From contig WJIN01000437.1 in the NCBI GenBank assembly GCA_014730295.1, forward strand, positions 1-22,134: DNA of 22,134 nucleotides, read 5' to 3'. A program made the position numbers and the translations under genes. Shown here in pieces: positions 7,690-14,940 of this stretch. The stretch is from Promethearchaeota archaeon. GTDB taxonomy: Archaea; Asgardarchaeota; Lokiarchaeia; Sigynarchaeales; SOKP01. Position 1 is the stretch's first letter. Every line of letters starts with the position of its first letter. The notes under the pieces are model-generated. The model made no database searches and had not been told where the DNA came from. It worked only from the letters and a program-made list of their open reading frames with translations.

Positions 7690-8964
7690 ATGAGCTCAGA
7701 TAATTCCATCCTTGATATAGATAAACTTAGTATATTAGAAGAAGGCAGAGCAAAATTTCTTCTCTATGATAAGGATATAGGTTCAATACCAACCAAATCG
7801 ATGGATGTTTTTTATAATAATCGGATGGAAATCAATCGGGATTTAACCTGTTTGGCTGTTGAGGTGTATAAAAATCATTTTAATGAAGAAAACTTGATTA
7901 TTATCGATTCTATGGCGGGATCTGGGATAGGAGCAATTAGGCTATTAAAAGAATGCGGACCTATTAAAACTATTTTTATTAATGATATAAACCCAACCGC
8001 CAAGAAGCTTATTAATAAGAATATTAAATTAAATGATTTGGATAATGAGAAGACCGACATTAGAGTATCAAGGAAGGACGCAAATTTTCTCTTTGGTGAA
8101 ATTGTGCAAGAATACTTAACAAATAATCTATCTATTTCCAAAAAACCGAATATAATTTCAATTGATCCATTCGGCACACCTAATCTTTATATAGATGGTG
8201 CTATGAAAACAATTCAAAAAAAGAATGGACTTTTATGCATTACTGCAACTGATACAGCCGTACTATTTGGGGTTAAACCCAGCGCTTGTCGAAGAAAATA
8301 TATGGCAAAACCTTTACATAACGAATTTTGTAAAGAAATAGGGATGCGTATTTTACTCTATTTTATCGCGCGTATAGCAAACATTAATAATCTCGGAATC
8401 ATTCCGCTTTTAACCTTTTATCACAGCCACTTTATCAGGGCATTTATAGCAACCTTTCCGGAAAAAAAACCGATCGCAAAGCAAATAGAAACTTACAAAT
8501 TTCTCATATATTGCAAAAATTGTGGGAATAGTTTTACCTCAAACAATAATAATATTCAAGAAAAAACGGTCTGTGAGATCTGTGGAGAAGATTCCAATCT
8601 TGACTATGCCGGTCCTTTATGGTCTGAAAGGATTCATGATGCTGACTTTTTGAGTAAAGTTTATGATTTGAACACGTCTTGGAATCTTGGGAACAAGAAT
8701 AAACTAGACCGGATTCTAACCTATTGTCGAGAAGAATTAAGGATGCCTATTTCATATTATAATATTCATGAATTATGTAAGGATATAAAAACAAGGAGTA
8801 TACCAAAGATGGAACTTCTTCTCGATAAGATACAAAAGAACGGGTATCGTGCTTCCCGAACTCATTTTGATTTTACTTCTATTAAAACAGATATGGATAT
8901 CATTTCATTAAAACAGTTACTTTCAAAAATAGATAGAGAGGAAAAATCAAATGACATCGGATGA
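7690..8964 (+). CDS. trm1: tRNA (guanine26-N2)-dimethyltransferase Trm1
   Basis: 424 residues, full length for archaeal Trm1, which makes N2,N2-dimethylguanosine at position 26 of tRNA using S-adenosylmethionine. Features in order: PTKSMDVFYNNRMEINRDL (35-52), the family's N-terminal signature; SAM motif I D73-SMAGSGIGA; DPFG (159-162) catalytic motif; LLCITATDTAVLFG (181-194); C200-RRKY; zinc-binding C275-x2-C278 and C295-x2-C298 in the C-terminal domain; and GPLW (308-311). Nothing is missing. Its 3' end overlaps the FtsJ gene by 14 bp, so the two RNA methyltransferases are translationally coupled. Confidence 0.93.
   Translation: MSSDNSILDIDKLSILEEGRAKFLLYDKDIGSIPTKSMDVFYNNRMEINRDLTCLAVEVYKNHFNEENLIIIDSMAGSGIGAIRLLKECGPIKTIFINDINPTAKKLINKNIKLNDLDNEKTDIRVSRKDANFLFGEIVQEYLTNNLSISKKPNIISIDPFGTPNLYIDGAMKTIQKKNGLLCITATDTAVLFGVKPSACRRKYMAKPLHNEFCKEIGMRILLYFIARIANINNLGIIPLLTFYHSHFIRAFIATFPEKKPIAKQIETYKFLIYCKNCGNSFTSNNNNIQEKTVCEICGEDSNLDYAGPLWSERIHDADFLSKVYDLNTSWNLGNKNKLDRILTYCREELRMPISYYNIHELCKDIKTRSIPKMELLLDKIQKNGYRASRTHFDFTSIKTDMDIISLKQLLSKIDREEKSNDIG
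8936..8941 (+). promoter_or_regulatory. Shine-Dalgarno site for the FtsJ gene
   Basis: GAGAGG lies inside the end of trm1, nine bases before the ATG at 8951. It supports that start and internal re-initiation on a shared message. Confidence 0.55.
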
Positions 8965-9589
8965 ATCTCATCGACATAAACGTGATGAACATTATAAAAA
9001 AGCCAAAAAAGAAGGTTATAGAGCTCGCTCGGCATATAAACTCATAGATATTCAGAATAAATTTAATATCTTTAAGCGTGCCTTCTATATCTTAGACATC
9101 GGATCTGCTCCTGGCTCGTGGCTTCAAGTTGCAAAAAAATATGCTGAAGAAAATATAGAAAAGTATAATGACAGATATTATCACCGAGACGAATCTAAAA
9201 TCCTTGGTGTAGATATTAATACAGTATCGCCGATTGAGGGTGTGGAAACCGTCAGGATGGATGCCACCAAGCCCGAGTTTAAGGAAAAAATAGCATCATA
9301 TTTCGACGATAATTTAGACCTTATATTGTCAGATGCATCAATTAATAAATCGGGCAACAAATTTAGTGATCATATGAAACAAATACGCTTATGCTATGAT
9401 ATTCTTACTCTGGCAAAAGAATTCTTAAAGCATAAAGGAAATTTAGTGATAAAATGCTTCCAAGGGCCCGATTTCAAAGAATTATATGATCATTTCAAAA
9501 AAGAGTTTCGACTTGGAAAAGCCTTTAAACCGCAAGCGTCTAAAAAGAAAAGTAATGAGATTTATCTAATTGGATTGAATAAGAATTAA
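8951..9589 (+). CDS. rlmE: FtsJ/RlmE-type rRNA 2'-O-methyltransferase
   Basis: 212-residue Rossmann-fold SAM methyltransferase of the FtsJ/RlmE family. In E. coli this enzyme methylates the 2'-OH of U2552 in the A-loop of 23S rRNA. The SAM site is DIGSAPGSW (49-57), and the K-D-K-E catalytic tetrad is complete: K30 (RSAYKL), D128 (LSDAS), K168 (VIKCFQG) and E203 (SNEIYLIG). The family opening YKKAKKEGYRARSAYKL is well kept. A small insertion around 66-82 (between motif I and the acidic loop) is charged and probably a surface loop. Eukaryotic relatives also act on tRNA anticodons, so the exact RNA target is not certain. It is coupled to trm1 and ends two bases before a converging gene. Confidence 0.9.
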   Translation: MTSDESHRHKRDEHYKKAKKEGYRARSAYKLIDIQNKFNIFKRAFYILDIGSAPGSWLQVAKKYAEENIEKYNDRYYHRDESKILGVDINTVSPIEGVETVRMDATKPEFKEKIASYFDDNLDLILSDASINKSGNKFSDHMKQIRLCYDILTLAKEFLKHKGNLVIKCFQGPDFKELYDHFKKEFRLGKAFKPQASKKKSNEIYLIGLNKN

Positions 9590-9591
9590 AT

Positions 9592-10218
9592 TTATTGTTC
9601 TTCATATAATTCTTCTTGATATTCTTCAAAATCGACGGTATATTCTTCTCCTTGTAGAGAAACTTTAATCCATTCACTTAGCCAAGGACAATAATGAGGA
9701 TTATAAACATCAGGATTATCATCTGCGCATTGCTCGGTAAACGGACAAATAAAACAGGGTTGCCTGTTAAATATATCCCATATCCAATCGGGGTTACTTT
9801 TATCAACCTTTTTTTCTTTTAATTTGATACCCTCGCTCTCTTCATCTATTTCTTTTATTGCGAAAATATGTTTACTCCAGCTCGCATCCACTAACTCTCT
9901 TCTCACTTTAATCTTCGATTGTAATGCCAATATATCCACAATCTCATCGAGTTTGTTTCGTTCTATATCAAATCTACTCACTAGCTCATTAAAAAAAATC
10001 TCCTCTTCCTTATCTATCACATCCAAGACTTCTTTTTCTTGTTTCGTTAAGTTCCGAGTGAGCTCTTTCCTCCGTTCTTCAATCCTTTCCATCCGCCTTT
10101 CCGTCGTACTTTTTTCCTCTTCCTGACTCTCCATCCGTTCTTTAACTTTACATTTATGTCTACTTAGATACACAAACCACTTACCACAATATGGACATTG
10201 TTCCTTCTTTTTACCCAT
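9592..10218 (-). CDS. Zinc-finger, winged-helix and Fe-S protein related to RPC34/TFE-beta
   Basis: 208 residues in three parts. The N terminus has a small zinc finger, C8-x2-C11-x9-H21-x-C23. A basic/acidic helix (25-55, likely coiled coil) leads to a winged-helix-like segment (57-108, NLTKQEKEVLDVIDKEEEI onward, with the NELV-RFDIERNKLDEIVDIL recognition helix). The C-terminal part holds C155-x2-C158-x5-C164-x12-C177 followed by PWLSEWI. This matches the C-terminal Fe-S motif of eukaryotic RPC34/RPC39 (CxxCPxxxxC...SPSNCIYMTEWL) and its archaeal counterpart TFE-beta, which binds TFE-alpha and helps RNA polymerase open promoters. A transcription-initiation role is inferred; the N-terminal zinc finger is not part of the usual TFE-beta plan. 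Other winged-helix Fe-S regulators remain possible. Acidic tail (189-208). Confidence 0.6.
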   Translation of the reverse strand: MGKKKEQCPYCGKWFVYLSRHKCKVKERMESQEEEKSTTERRMERIEERRKELTRNLTKQEKEVLDVIDKEEEIFFNELVSRFDIERNKLDEIVDILALQSKIKVRRELVDASWSKHIFAIKEIDEESEGIKLKEKKVDKSNPDWIWDIFNRQPCFICPFTEQCADDNPDVYNPHYCPWLSEWIKVSLQGEEYTVDFEEYQEELYEEQ

Positions 10219-10226
10219 CTGAGAAT

Positions 10227-10230
10227 CTCC
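10227..10230 (-). promoter_or_regulatory. Shine-Dalgarno site of the RPC34/TFE-beta-like gene
   Basis: On the minus strand AAGGAGAT precedes the ATG, with eight bases between GGAG and the start codon. It fixes the start at 10218 and implies a transcript with a real leader. Confidence 0.55.
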
Positions 10231-10249
10231 TTGATATACTTCTTTCAGC

Positions 10250-10329
10250 TATCATTTTGAAAGGGATGTTAATAGAAGATCATTTCCATCTTATCTTTTA
10301 GACGGTATATAGGTGTTTTCAAAATGATA
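10250..10329. repeat. Perfect 13-bp inverted repeat in a divergent promoter region
   Basis: TATCATTTTGAAA at 10250-10262 recurs as its exact reverse complement at 10317-10329, 54 bp apart. The pair lies between the divergent RPC34-like and RadA-paralog genes and brackets a GTATATAG (10305-10312) that could be a TATA box. It may be a paired operator. Confidence 0.5.
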
Positions 10330-10473
10330 TCTCAAATTTTAATAATAGAACATCTTATTATATATAATTTTAACTTAACGATCGATCAAAAATTAATTTT
10401 GTGTTTTAAAATCTGAATTGATAATTTAATACAATTTTAAATAATATATTGAAACTAGTATATTGAGAAAAGG

Positions 10474-11289
10474 ATGGACCTACCAAGAGTATTAGGTATC
10501 GATAGGAAGCAGATCATAGACCTTGAGAAAAAAGAAGAGAAATACTATAACCGGCAAACTGAAACCAGAATTTCCATTGGAGCAAATAATTTTGATCTTA
10601 TCTTAGGGGGGGGCTTATGTTCTGGGAAAGTATATCTCGTATTTGGTGGTCCACGGACAGGTAAAACGCAATTATGCCACCAAATATGTGTTCAAGGATA
10701 TAAATTCTTTTCTGATAAATTCAAACCTCTAGATCAACGAGTTATTTTATATTTTGATACAGAAAATACCTTCCGCCCTGAACGGATAAATCAATTAGCC
10801 GCATATGCAAAAATTAATTCAGATCCGCTTCTAAAATGTATACTCGTGTCAAATATATTGAGCAATACTGCTCTTCTAAAATCTTTTGAGGATATTGAAA
10901 CGTTGCTGAAAAAAGAACCTATTAGAATATTTCTCATCGATAGTATTAATAATCATTATCGCTCTGAAAAAACTTCTCAGGAATCTACTTTTAATAAGGC
11001 TAAAAACGAATTAATTTCTGTATTAGAAGCTATTTGCTATATAACTCAAAAATATGATTTGATTACGCTGCTCACAGCCCAAGTCGCACCGAATTTCATG
11101 GAATCTCCCATTATTAAAGAATTGCCCGTCGGCTTGCCATATCTTAATCATTTTCTCTCCGAAGAAATTTATCTTCAACATAAAGAAGGAAAAAAATGTT
11201 ATGCGCATCTTGTAAACTCTCATACACTTCCAGAGCGTAAATTACTTTATAAAATTACCAAACGAGGAATAAGAGATTTTAAAATATGA
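10474..11289 (+). CDS. RadA/Rad51-family recombinase paralog
   Basis: 271-residue RecA-family ATPase close to RadA/Rad51. Walker A is GGPRTGKT (58-65), and the strand YFDTENTFRPERI (93-105) is nearly identical to the RadA block, keeping catalytic E97. Walker B is IFLID (152-156), with TAQVAPNF as the strand leading to L2, and HLVNSH-LPERK-LYKITKRGIRDF (245-269) is the RadA C-terminal strand pair. It lacks the N-terminal helix-hairpin-helix DNA-binding domain and is shorter than RadA (~320), so it is a paralog (RadB or aRadC type) that probably modulates the main recombinase. ATG start; a TA-rich TTTTAAATAATA (10435-10446) lies at promoter distance. The GGG turn before Walker A is encoded by a run of eight G. 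It ends four bases before the converging mptE. Confidence 0.82.
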   Translation: MDLPRVLGIDRKQIIDLEKKEEKYYNRQTETRISIGANNFDLILGGGLCSGKVYLVFGGPRTGKTQLCHQICVQGYKFFSDKFKPLDQRVILYFDTENTFRPERINQLAAYAKINSDPLLKCILVSNILSNTALLKSFEDIETLLKKEPIRIFLIDSINNHYRSEKTSQESTFNKAKNELISVLEAICYITQKYDLITLLTAQVAPNFMESPIIKELPVGLPYLNHFLSEEIYLQHKEGKKCYAHLVNSHTLPERKLLYKITKRGIRDFKI

Positions 11290-11293
11290 CTCT

Positions 11294-12127
11294 TTAGGGT
11301 ATCGTTTTCCTCATAAACTCTTCAAAAGTGATATATTCACCATGCTTCATCTCCGCACTCAAGGTCGAATCCACAAAATAAATTTCATTATTAATCTTGT
11401 CAAAAAGAGCATCTAATAATTTGATTGCGTATTGAAGTTTTTTTCGCTTCACCGGACTTGCTTCTTGATTCTCTGTATAATTCTGTTTTGAATATTTCCC
11501 TATATTTCCATTAAAATCCATCCCTATCAAGTAGAGCTTTTGAGTCGGTGAGAGAAACTCTCTGAGAAAATAAAAGATCCTATCTCCGTCCGTAAAGCCT
11601 CCTGGGTTCAGGATCGGATCTTTTGGGTCTACTTGCGTGGTACCGATTACATTCTCTTTCTTAATAATATCTTCTTGGAACTCATTCAATTTGTCAATAT
11701 TATCTCCGTGAGCGTGAACAATTACGAATTCAACCCAATCGAATTCTTTAGATGTAATTCCATCTAAGTCAGTAAAAACTGCTAACACGGGAAAATGTTT
11801 TTCTCTTAATAAAACTGCCGCCCCATCCGCAGCTAAATGCACTTGCTTCCTAATATACGAATTTCCAACATGATTTCGCATTTTCTCAACAGTAAGCTCT
11901 AAGCTTGGTCCACAACCATAAATCAAGATATTGGAAGAACTTTGGATATGTTTGTTAAATTTCTTTAGAGTATCGGCGATATCTAAATCTCTTTTGCGCT
12001 TTTTGAAAAAATTAAGAAGTAAGTCCCTCGCTTCTTTATCCAAATTTCTATCAAATCCAAAATCCGCAATAATCCTATCATACCACGGCTTAAATTCTTG
12101 GTATTTATTGATATCAATCATAACCAT
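11294..12127 (-). CDS. mptE: 6-hydroxymethyl-7,8-dihydropterin pyrophosphokinase, MptE type
   Basis: 277 residues of the archaeal MptE family (DUF115; EC 2.7.6.3), which transfers pyrophosphate from ATP to 6-hydroxymethyl-dihydropterin on the way to tetrahydromethanopterin or folate. Motifs: YGCGPSLE (69-76), HLAADGAAVLL (97-107), FTDLDGI (118-124), VIVHAHGDN (134-142), IGTTQ (161-165), NPGGFTDGDRIFYFL (174-188) and LIGMDFNGNIGKYS (199-212). These are the family's full set of Asp/His/Gly signatures, so it should be active. The start is ATG with a second Met at residue 3; either fits. It faces the RadA paralog and no other pterin gene is in the window. Confidence 0.9.
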   Translation of the reverse strand: MVMIDINKYQEFKPWYDRIIADFGFDRNLDKEARDLLLNFFKKRKRDLDIADTLKKFNKHIQSSSNILIYGCGPSLELTVEKMRNHVGNSYIRKQVHLAADGAAVLLREKHFPVLAVFTDLDGITSKEFDWVEFVIVHAHGDNIDKLNEFQEDIIKKENVIGTTQVDPKDPILNPGGFTDGDRIFYFLREFLSPTQKLYLIGMDFNGNIGKYSKQNYTENQEASPVKRKKLQYAIKLLDALFDKINNEIYFVDSTLSAEMKHGEYITFEEFMRKTIP

Positions 12128-12612
12128 ACTTTTAACTCTCTAAATGAGGTTAATATCTATCAATCGATGTTGTATTCTTCTCTCTTTTAAAAAATCACCC
12201 ATCGTGAATTAACCTTTACATTTGTATGATTGGAAATTTAAGATCTTGAACTCAGAAAAATCCATATTTCAGTATCAAAATCAAGAGTTTGCTCACATCT
12301 TTAAACACAGAAACCCAAATGAACAAATTAAAGGAATATAGACTCTATTAAGACCCTCGCATATCCTCCCCTCCCCCTTATTTTTTCTGAATCATTATTC
12401 GCATCTATGAAGAATCAGTTTATCGTGCGGGTTATCATTTCGAATCAGAAACAGAAGAATTACGATTATCGACACTGTGATGAAGCAAATAAGGAGTGTA
12501 TAATTTGGTTTTTATAAATTTTTTCCACAATTTTTATATTTTTTCTAAAATTACTCTGCATTGTCATAAAATTGAATTCAATTTTTCAATAACACAAAAA
12601 GAGTTGTAATAA
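12128..12612. other. 485-bp gene-free stretch before gcvH
   Basis: No convincing gene is seen on either strand. The longest plausible small frame (12407-12517, + strand, 36 codons) has no recognisable features. The left part should contain the mptE promoter. The right end, from about 12510, becomes very T-rich and contains the palindrome before gcvH. No tRNA, C/D-box RNA or terminal-repeat structure could be supported. Confidence 0.5.
12568..12585. promoter_or_regulatory. Perfect 18-bp palindrome upstream of gcvH
   Basis: AAAATTGAATTCAATTTT reads identically on both strands. Its right end is 27 bp before the gcvH ATG and its centre about 36 bp before, overlapping the expected archaeal TATA position. 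It is a candidate operator for a dimeric regulator. Confidence 0.45.
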
Positions 12613-13032
12613 ATGTCAGAAGTAAAAGACGGACTTTTTTACACCAAGACGCACCAATGGTTTGATCCTAGCTCTGGGGCTGTTGGCTTAACTGCTTACG
12701 CTGCCGAGCAATTAGGTGAGATTTCTTTTGTAGATGTCGATCCTATTGAAGGCTCAGATGTTTCACAAGTAGAAATGGATGGCGAGGAGCCTGCTAGCGA
12801 TCCATTAGATGCGACAGTTGAATCCAGTAAAGCTGTTGGAGATATTTATAGTCCAGTTTCTGGAACTGTGTCCGAAACTAATGGAGATTTATTAGATTAT
12901 CCTGAAAGAGTAAATGAAGACCCATATGGAGAAGGATGGCTTTTTAAGGTAGATCCTTCCAATTGGGATGCTGAAAAGGGTAATTTATTAGACGCTGGAG
13001 CTTACAAAGATTTTATCGCTGGATTAGAGTAA
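12613..13032 (+). CDS. gcvH: Glycine cleavage system H protein
   Basis: 139-residue lipoyl-carrier protein of the glycine cleavage system. It shuttles the aminomethyl group between the P, T and L proteins. The family fold is clear: YTKTHQW (10-16), VGLTAYAAEQLG (24-35), ISFVDVDPIEG (37-47), the lipoyl hairpin with K73 in VESSKAVGDIYSPVSG (69-84), and RVNEDPYGEGWLFKV (99-113). Compared with typical H proteins (about 125-130) it has roughly ten extra, very acidic residues just before the lipoyl strand (VEMDGEEPASDPLD, 53-66). No P, T or L gene is nearby, so it either works with genes elsewhere or serves another lipoyl pathway. The next gene begins 54 bp downstream, with its own TATA box between. 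Confidence 0.92.
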   Translation: MSEVKDGLFYTKTHQWFDPSSGAVGLTAYAAEQLGEISFVDVDPIEGSDVSQVEMDGEEPASDPLDATVESSKAVGDIYSPVSGTVSETNGDLLDYPERVNEDPYGEGWLFKVDPSNWDAEKGNLLDAGAYKDFIAGLE

Positions 13033-13047
13033 ATTTGTTTAGAATTA

Positions 13048-13056
13048 TTATAAATA
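13048..13056 (+). promoter_or_regulatory. TATA box of the NAD-kinase-like gene
   Basis: TTATAAATA is centred 35 bp before the ATG at 13087. The expected start of transcription, about 26 bp after the box, would leave a leader of under ten bases. Confidence 0.5.
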
Positions 13057-13060
13057 CTTT

Positions 13061-13076
13061 TCTTTTTTTTTATTTT
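13061..13076 (+). terminator. T-rich terminator after gcvH
   Basis: TCTTTTTTTTTATTTT begins 29 bp after the gcvH stop, a typical hairpin-free archaeal termination signal. It also overlaps the initiation region of the next gene. Confidence 0.4.
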
Positions 13077-13086
13077 AACCTTTCTC

Positions 13087-14232
13087 ATGAATGAAATCAA
13101 TAAATTTACATTAGGTTTGATAGTGAATCCCATCTCTGGTATGGGCGGGAGCGTAGGGCTGAAAGGAACGGATGGAAGGGCCACGCTAACCAAGGCGATT
13201 TCCCTTGGTGCAGAGCCGAATGCGCTGAATAGAACAAAAGAACTATTAGCAGAATTAAGATCAGTTAAACCTAAATTGAAATTTGTCACATGCCCAAAAT
13301 TTATGGGCGAATATGCGCTCAAAGAGTTCGGATTCAATCGTGAAGTTCTCGAGGACCAAATATTTGAGAGATATGAAAACATCTATGATACGACCGCAGA
13401 GCATACCAAAATTATGGCATACAACTTAAAACAGCGATCCGATATTGATCTCCTCCTATTTGTTGGAGGGGATGGCACTGCTCGAGACATTCAATCGGTT
13501 ATTGGTAAGACAAAACCGTGCTTAGGCATACCCGCCGGAGTTAAAATTTATTCAAGTGTGTTTGCTGTGACTCCGAAAGTCGCCTCCAATTTAATTTTAC
13601 GTTTCCTCTGGGGTGAGCTCCCTCTAAAGGAGGCGGAGGTTTTGGATATCGACGAGCAACGATTTCGGGAGGGAAAACTGGTGTCTGAATTATATGGATT
13701 CCTTCTCGTACCCTATGCGCCTGACTATTCCCAGAGATCAAAGATGGGGAGTCTGGACTCAGATTTGGACAATCAAGAGAGAATCGCTAAGAAAATTGTA
13801 GAAGAATTTCAAGAGGGAACTAATTATCTTATTGGTCCTGGAACAACCACGAAAGCGATTGCAGATATGCTTAATCAAGACAAATCGGTGCTTGGAGTGG
13901 ATCTTTTCCGAAATAAAAAAATTATCGCGATGGATTTAAATGAATCAGACATTCTAAATCTTATCACCGACCAATCATGCAAAATTATCGTTTCTCCCAT
14001 CGGACGGCAAGGATTTATTTTTGGGCGAGGTAATTTACAACTCTCGCCGAATGTGATCCGGGAAGTAGGCATAGAAAATATCATTATTATTTCAACCAAA
14101 TATAAGCTTCAAAACATCCCAAATCAGATCTTGCGAATTGATACGAGAGATACAGCCCTCGATGAGAAGATGAGTGGATTATATCGGGTGGTCGTGGATT
14201 ACGATGAACTCCGTATTTGTGAGGTGAAATAA
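13087..14232 (+). CDS. ATP-NAD kinase-like protein (COG3199 type)
   Basis: 381 residues of the ATP-NAD/diacylglycerol-kinase-like fold. The N-terminal strand LGLIVNPISGMGGSVGLKGTDG (9-30) and the hallmark GGDGT (127-131, FVGGDGTARDI) are followed by GIPAGVKIYSSVFAVTP (147-163), the second conserved loop. A third conserved loop is LIGPGTTTKAI, and the C-terminal part (EEFQEGTNYL onward) is the COG3199 extension. Members phosphorylate NAD to NADP or are close relatives with unknown acceptor. The length and the GLKGTDG loop fit COG3199 rather than the shorter classic NadK (~250-290), so the substrate is not certain. Preceded by a TATA box 35 bp upstream; ends 71 bp before the converging OST3/6-like gene. 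Base composition is richer in GC than the left part of the window. Confidence 0.8.
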   Translation: MNEINKFTLGLIVNPISGMGGSVGLKGTDGRATLTKAISLGAEPNALNRTKELLAELRSVKPKLKFVTCPKFMGEYALKEFGFNREVLEDQIFERYENIYDTTAEHTKIMAYNLKQRSDIDLLLFVGGDGTARDIQSVIGKTKPCLGIPAGVKIYSSVFAVTPKVASNLILRFLWGELPLKEAEVLDIDEQRFREGKLVSELYGFLLVPYAPDYSQRSKMGSLDSDLDNQERIAKKIVEEFQEGTNYLIGPGTTTKAIADMLNQDKSVLGVDLFRNKKIIAMDLNESDILNLITDQSCKIIVSPIGRQGFIFGRGNLQLSPNVIREVGIENIIIISTKYKLQNIPNQILRIDTRDTALDEKMSGLYRVVVDYDELRICEVK

Positions 14233-14297
14233 GAACTGTTTGGGTTTATATATATATATGGAACTAGTAAAAAAATGAAATTAGTAAATTCAGAATG

Positions 14298-14318
14298 ATT
14301 AGATTAGTAATATCTAAT
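14298..14318. repeat. Small hairpin between converging genes
   Basis: ATTAGAT (14298-14304) pairs perfectly with ATCTAAT (14312-14318) around a 7-base loop. It sits at the stop codon of the OST3/6-like gene and may aid termination in the 71-bp convergent gap. There is no T-run after it on the + strand. Confidence 0.25.
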
Positions 14319-14855
14319 TAAGTTCTGCAGAAATTCTCTAATCGCTTGAGTTTTTATCCCTAACATGATCTGGAGCGTGACAAAGGAGACCAGAATTAAA
14401 ATAAATCCAATAGCCAAGATTTTAATCGCAGTATTTCTGTCATATACGTATTTTGAGGCTTGATAGAGGAACAGATACCCTAAGCTCGAGAGAAAAATAA
14501 CAATACTCGCGATAATACCTTCAATGATAAATTGATAGCTGATGTTAGGATACAGAAAGATAGGCTCTCCGTCAGGATTTGCCCCAACCGCGGGGGGTTC
14601 CCTATAGATTATGTACAGAATTCCTGTTTGTAGCACAAATAACACAATAAAGATAAGGATCAATCCAAGATTTTTCGAAGGACTGGGCAGATCGATGGCT
14701 CGACGCGCTTTCAAGCGGGGAAACTTAATTTTCGGTTTCCGTAGAGATTCTCCGAAAATCCACGGGGTTTTTGACTTCATTTTTTCGAGTACCGTTTCTG
14801 ACCCGCTAACCTCAGATTTCTTTCTTTTTTTGATAGACTGCGATTTGTTACTCAT
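14304..14855 (-). CDS. OST3/OST6-like oligosaccharyltransferase membrane subunit
   Basis: 183 residues from the ATG at 14855 (an in-frame TTG lies two codons earlier). A basic, soluble N-terminal tail (1-60) is followed by three membrane helices at about 62-83, 110-131 and 143-166. Between the first two helices is REPPAVGANPDGEPIFLYP then YQFIIEG (85-113). This parallels the conserved OST3/OST6 (TUSC3/MAGT1) loop [20 protein letters not shown] then AQFVAE. The remaining helices and the short K-x-x-x-x-x-EFL tail also line up with the last helices of OST3/6. The lumenal thioredoxin domain and first helix of the eukaryotic subunit are absent. It would therefore be a membrane-only accessory of an archaeal N-glycosylation enzyme (STT3/AglB); that role is inferred from this loop and topology. 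Confidence 0.6.
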   Translation of the reverse strand: MSNKSQSIKKRKKSEVSGSETVLEKMKSKTPWIFGESLRKPKIKFPRLKARRAIDLPSPSKNLGLILIFIVLFVLQTGILYIIYREPPAVGANPDGEPIFLYPNISYQFIIEGIIASIVIFLSSLGYLFLYQASKYVYDRNTAIKILAIGFILILVSFVTLQIMLGIKTQAIREFLQNLIRYY

Positions 14856-14940
14856 ATTCAAGGCACATTAAAACAATATTGAATTAAATAATTCACTTAT
14901 AATTAAAAATTTAATTCTATTGAAAAGTTTGTCAAATAAT

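Noticed and set aside
12420..12470. tRNA T-loop-like string TTTCGAATC in the gap before gcvH
   Set aside because: The flanking bases do not form a T-stem and no acceptor, D or anticodon arm is present.
12477..12483. GTGATGA resembling the C box of a C/D guide RNA
   Set aside because: No D box (CTGA) follows at guide-RNA distance and no terminal stem is seen.
12407..12517. 36-codon ATG frame in the same gap
   Set aside because: Short, no ribosome site, no recognisable motif and no promoter spacing; length is expected by chance.
14245..14262. TATATATATA run after the NAD-kinase-like gene as a promoter
   Set aside because: It lies between converging genes and no gene starts downstream on either strand at suitable distance.
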